A DNA stretch of 64,000 nt, from assembly GCA_963783195.1 (NCBI GenBank), contig CAWAMV010000004.1, forward strand, positions 2,046,001 through 2,110,000. The letters run 5' to 3'. Made by a program: the position numbers and the translations under genes. Source of the DNA: Croceibacterium_B sp963783195. Its GTDB lineage: Bacteria; Pseudomonadota; Alphaproteobacteria; Sphingomonadales; Sphingomonadaceae. The notes under the pieces are model-generated. The model was not told where the DNA came from. It saw only the letters and a program-made list of their open reading frames with translations, and made no database searches. Position 1 is the first letter of the stretch. Every line of letters starts with the position of its first letter. Shown one piece after another: positions 63,907 through 64,000 of this stretch.

Positions 63907-64000
63907 ATGACGCGCAGGGAAAAGCTGGTTGCCGTGGGAGAAATCCTGGACGGCACCGAAGAGGCGGAGGCTCCGGCATCCCGGAGGGCCATCGACATGG
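63907..64000 (+). CDS. Start of an unidentified protein, cut by the window end
   Basis: From ATG 63907 the frame is open to the window end, giving 31 complete residues: MTRREKLVAVGEILDGTEEA, then EAPASRRAIDM. It is divergent from the Hpt-like gene. A basic then acidic N-terminus is visible, but the fragment is too short to assign a family. Confidence 0.5.
   Translation, partial: MTRREKLVAVGEILDGTEEAEAPASRRAIDM

Overview
The window is a high-GC alphaproteobacterial chromosome segment, most likely from the order Sphingomonadales (an Erythrobacteraceae or Novosphingobium-like bacterium). This is inferred from gene content: two very large TonB-dependent receptors, an E1-beta pyruvate dehydrogenase subunit with an N-terminal lipoyl domain, a trpE-trpG-trpD-trpC-moaC-moeA-lexA-comEC-gltX-gltA order, a GTTC-N7-GTTC SOS box and a System I cytochrome c maturation operon. 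No rRNA, CRISPR array, insertion sequence or prophage was seen. Most of the window is dense chromosomal housekeeping DNA.

Layout. 0-13.5 kb: ribosomal protein L25, peptidyl-tRNA hydrolase, a glutaredoxin-like protein, a secreted zinc metalloprotease, YchF, a TPR protein, gyrA, a lysoplasmalogenase-like membrane protein, trmFO, an EF-hand protein and a squalene/phytoene synthase-like protein. 13.7-18.9 kb: a six-gene TadE/TadG-type (Flp pilus-associated) cluster in one direction, with a VWA-domain TadG and several genes whose frames are broken by indels. 18.9-23.8 kb: pdhA-pdhB, ftsB, hppD and a small exported protein. 23.8-38.7 kb: a double-MarR regulator divergent from a 1192-residue TonB receptor, a quinone-oxidoreductase-like protein, ccmC-D-E-F-G-H-I, and a second TonB receptor divergent from the ccm operon. 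38.7-41 kb: tRNA-Arg(CCU), a DUF1178 protein, a nitrilase, glutaredoxin 3, and an hsp20 gene with a probable sigma-32 promoter and ROSE-like RNA thermometer. 41-44.3 kb: tpiA-secG-pyrG, with pyrG frameshifted. 44.4-54.9 kb: a SurA/PpiD-type foldase (frameshifted), the trp genes interrupted by a lipoprotein glycosidase and a proline iminopeptidase, moaC, moeA and SOS-controlled lexA. 55-60 kb: comEC, gltX, gltA. 60-64 kb: a compact leftward cluster of a histidine kinase without its phosphoacceptor histidine, two uncharacterised proteins and an Hpt-like protein that also lacks the histidine.

The main caution is indels. Two genes expected to be important or essential (pyrG and the foldase) and at least three Tad-cluster genes are interrupted by small frame shifts, while the protein text on either side of each break stays well conserved. 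This pattern suggests local sequencing or assembly indels rather than old decay, so broken genes should be read as provisional.

The most interesting unexplained material is the 60-64 kb cluster of degenerate phosphorelay proteins, the calcium-loop-bearing TadE-like protein at 17.6-18.2 kb, the hsp20 leader, and the abrupt change in base and codon use at the 3' end of pyrG.
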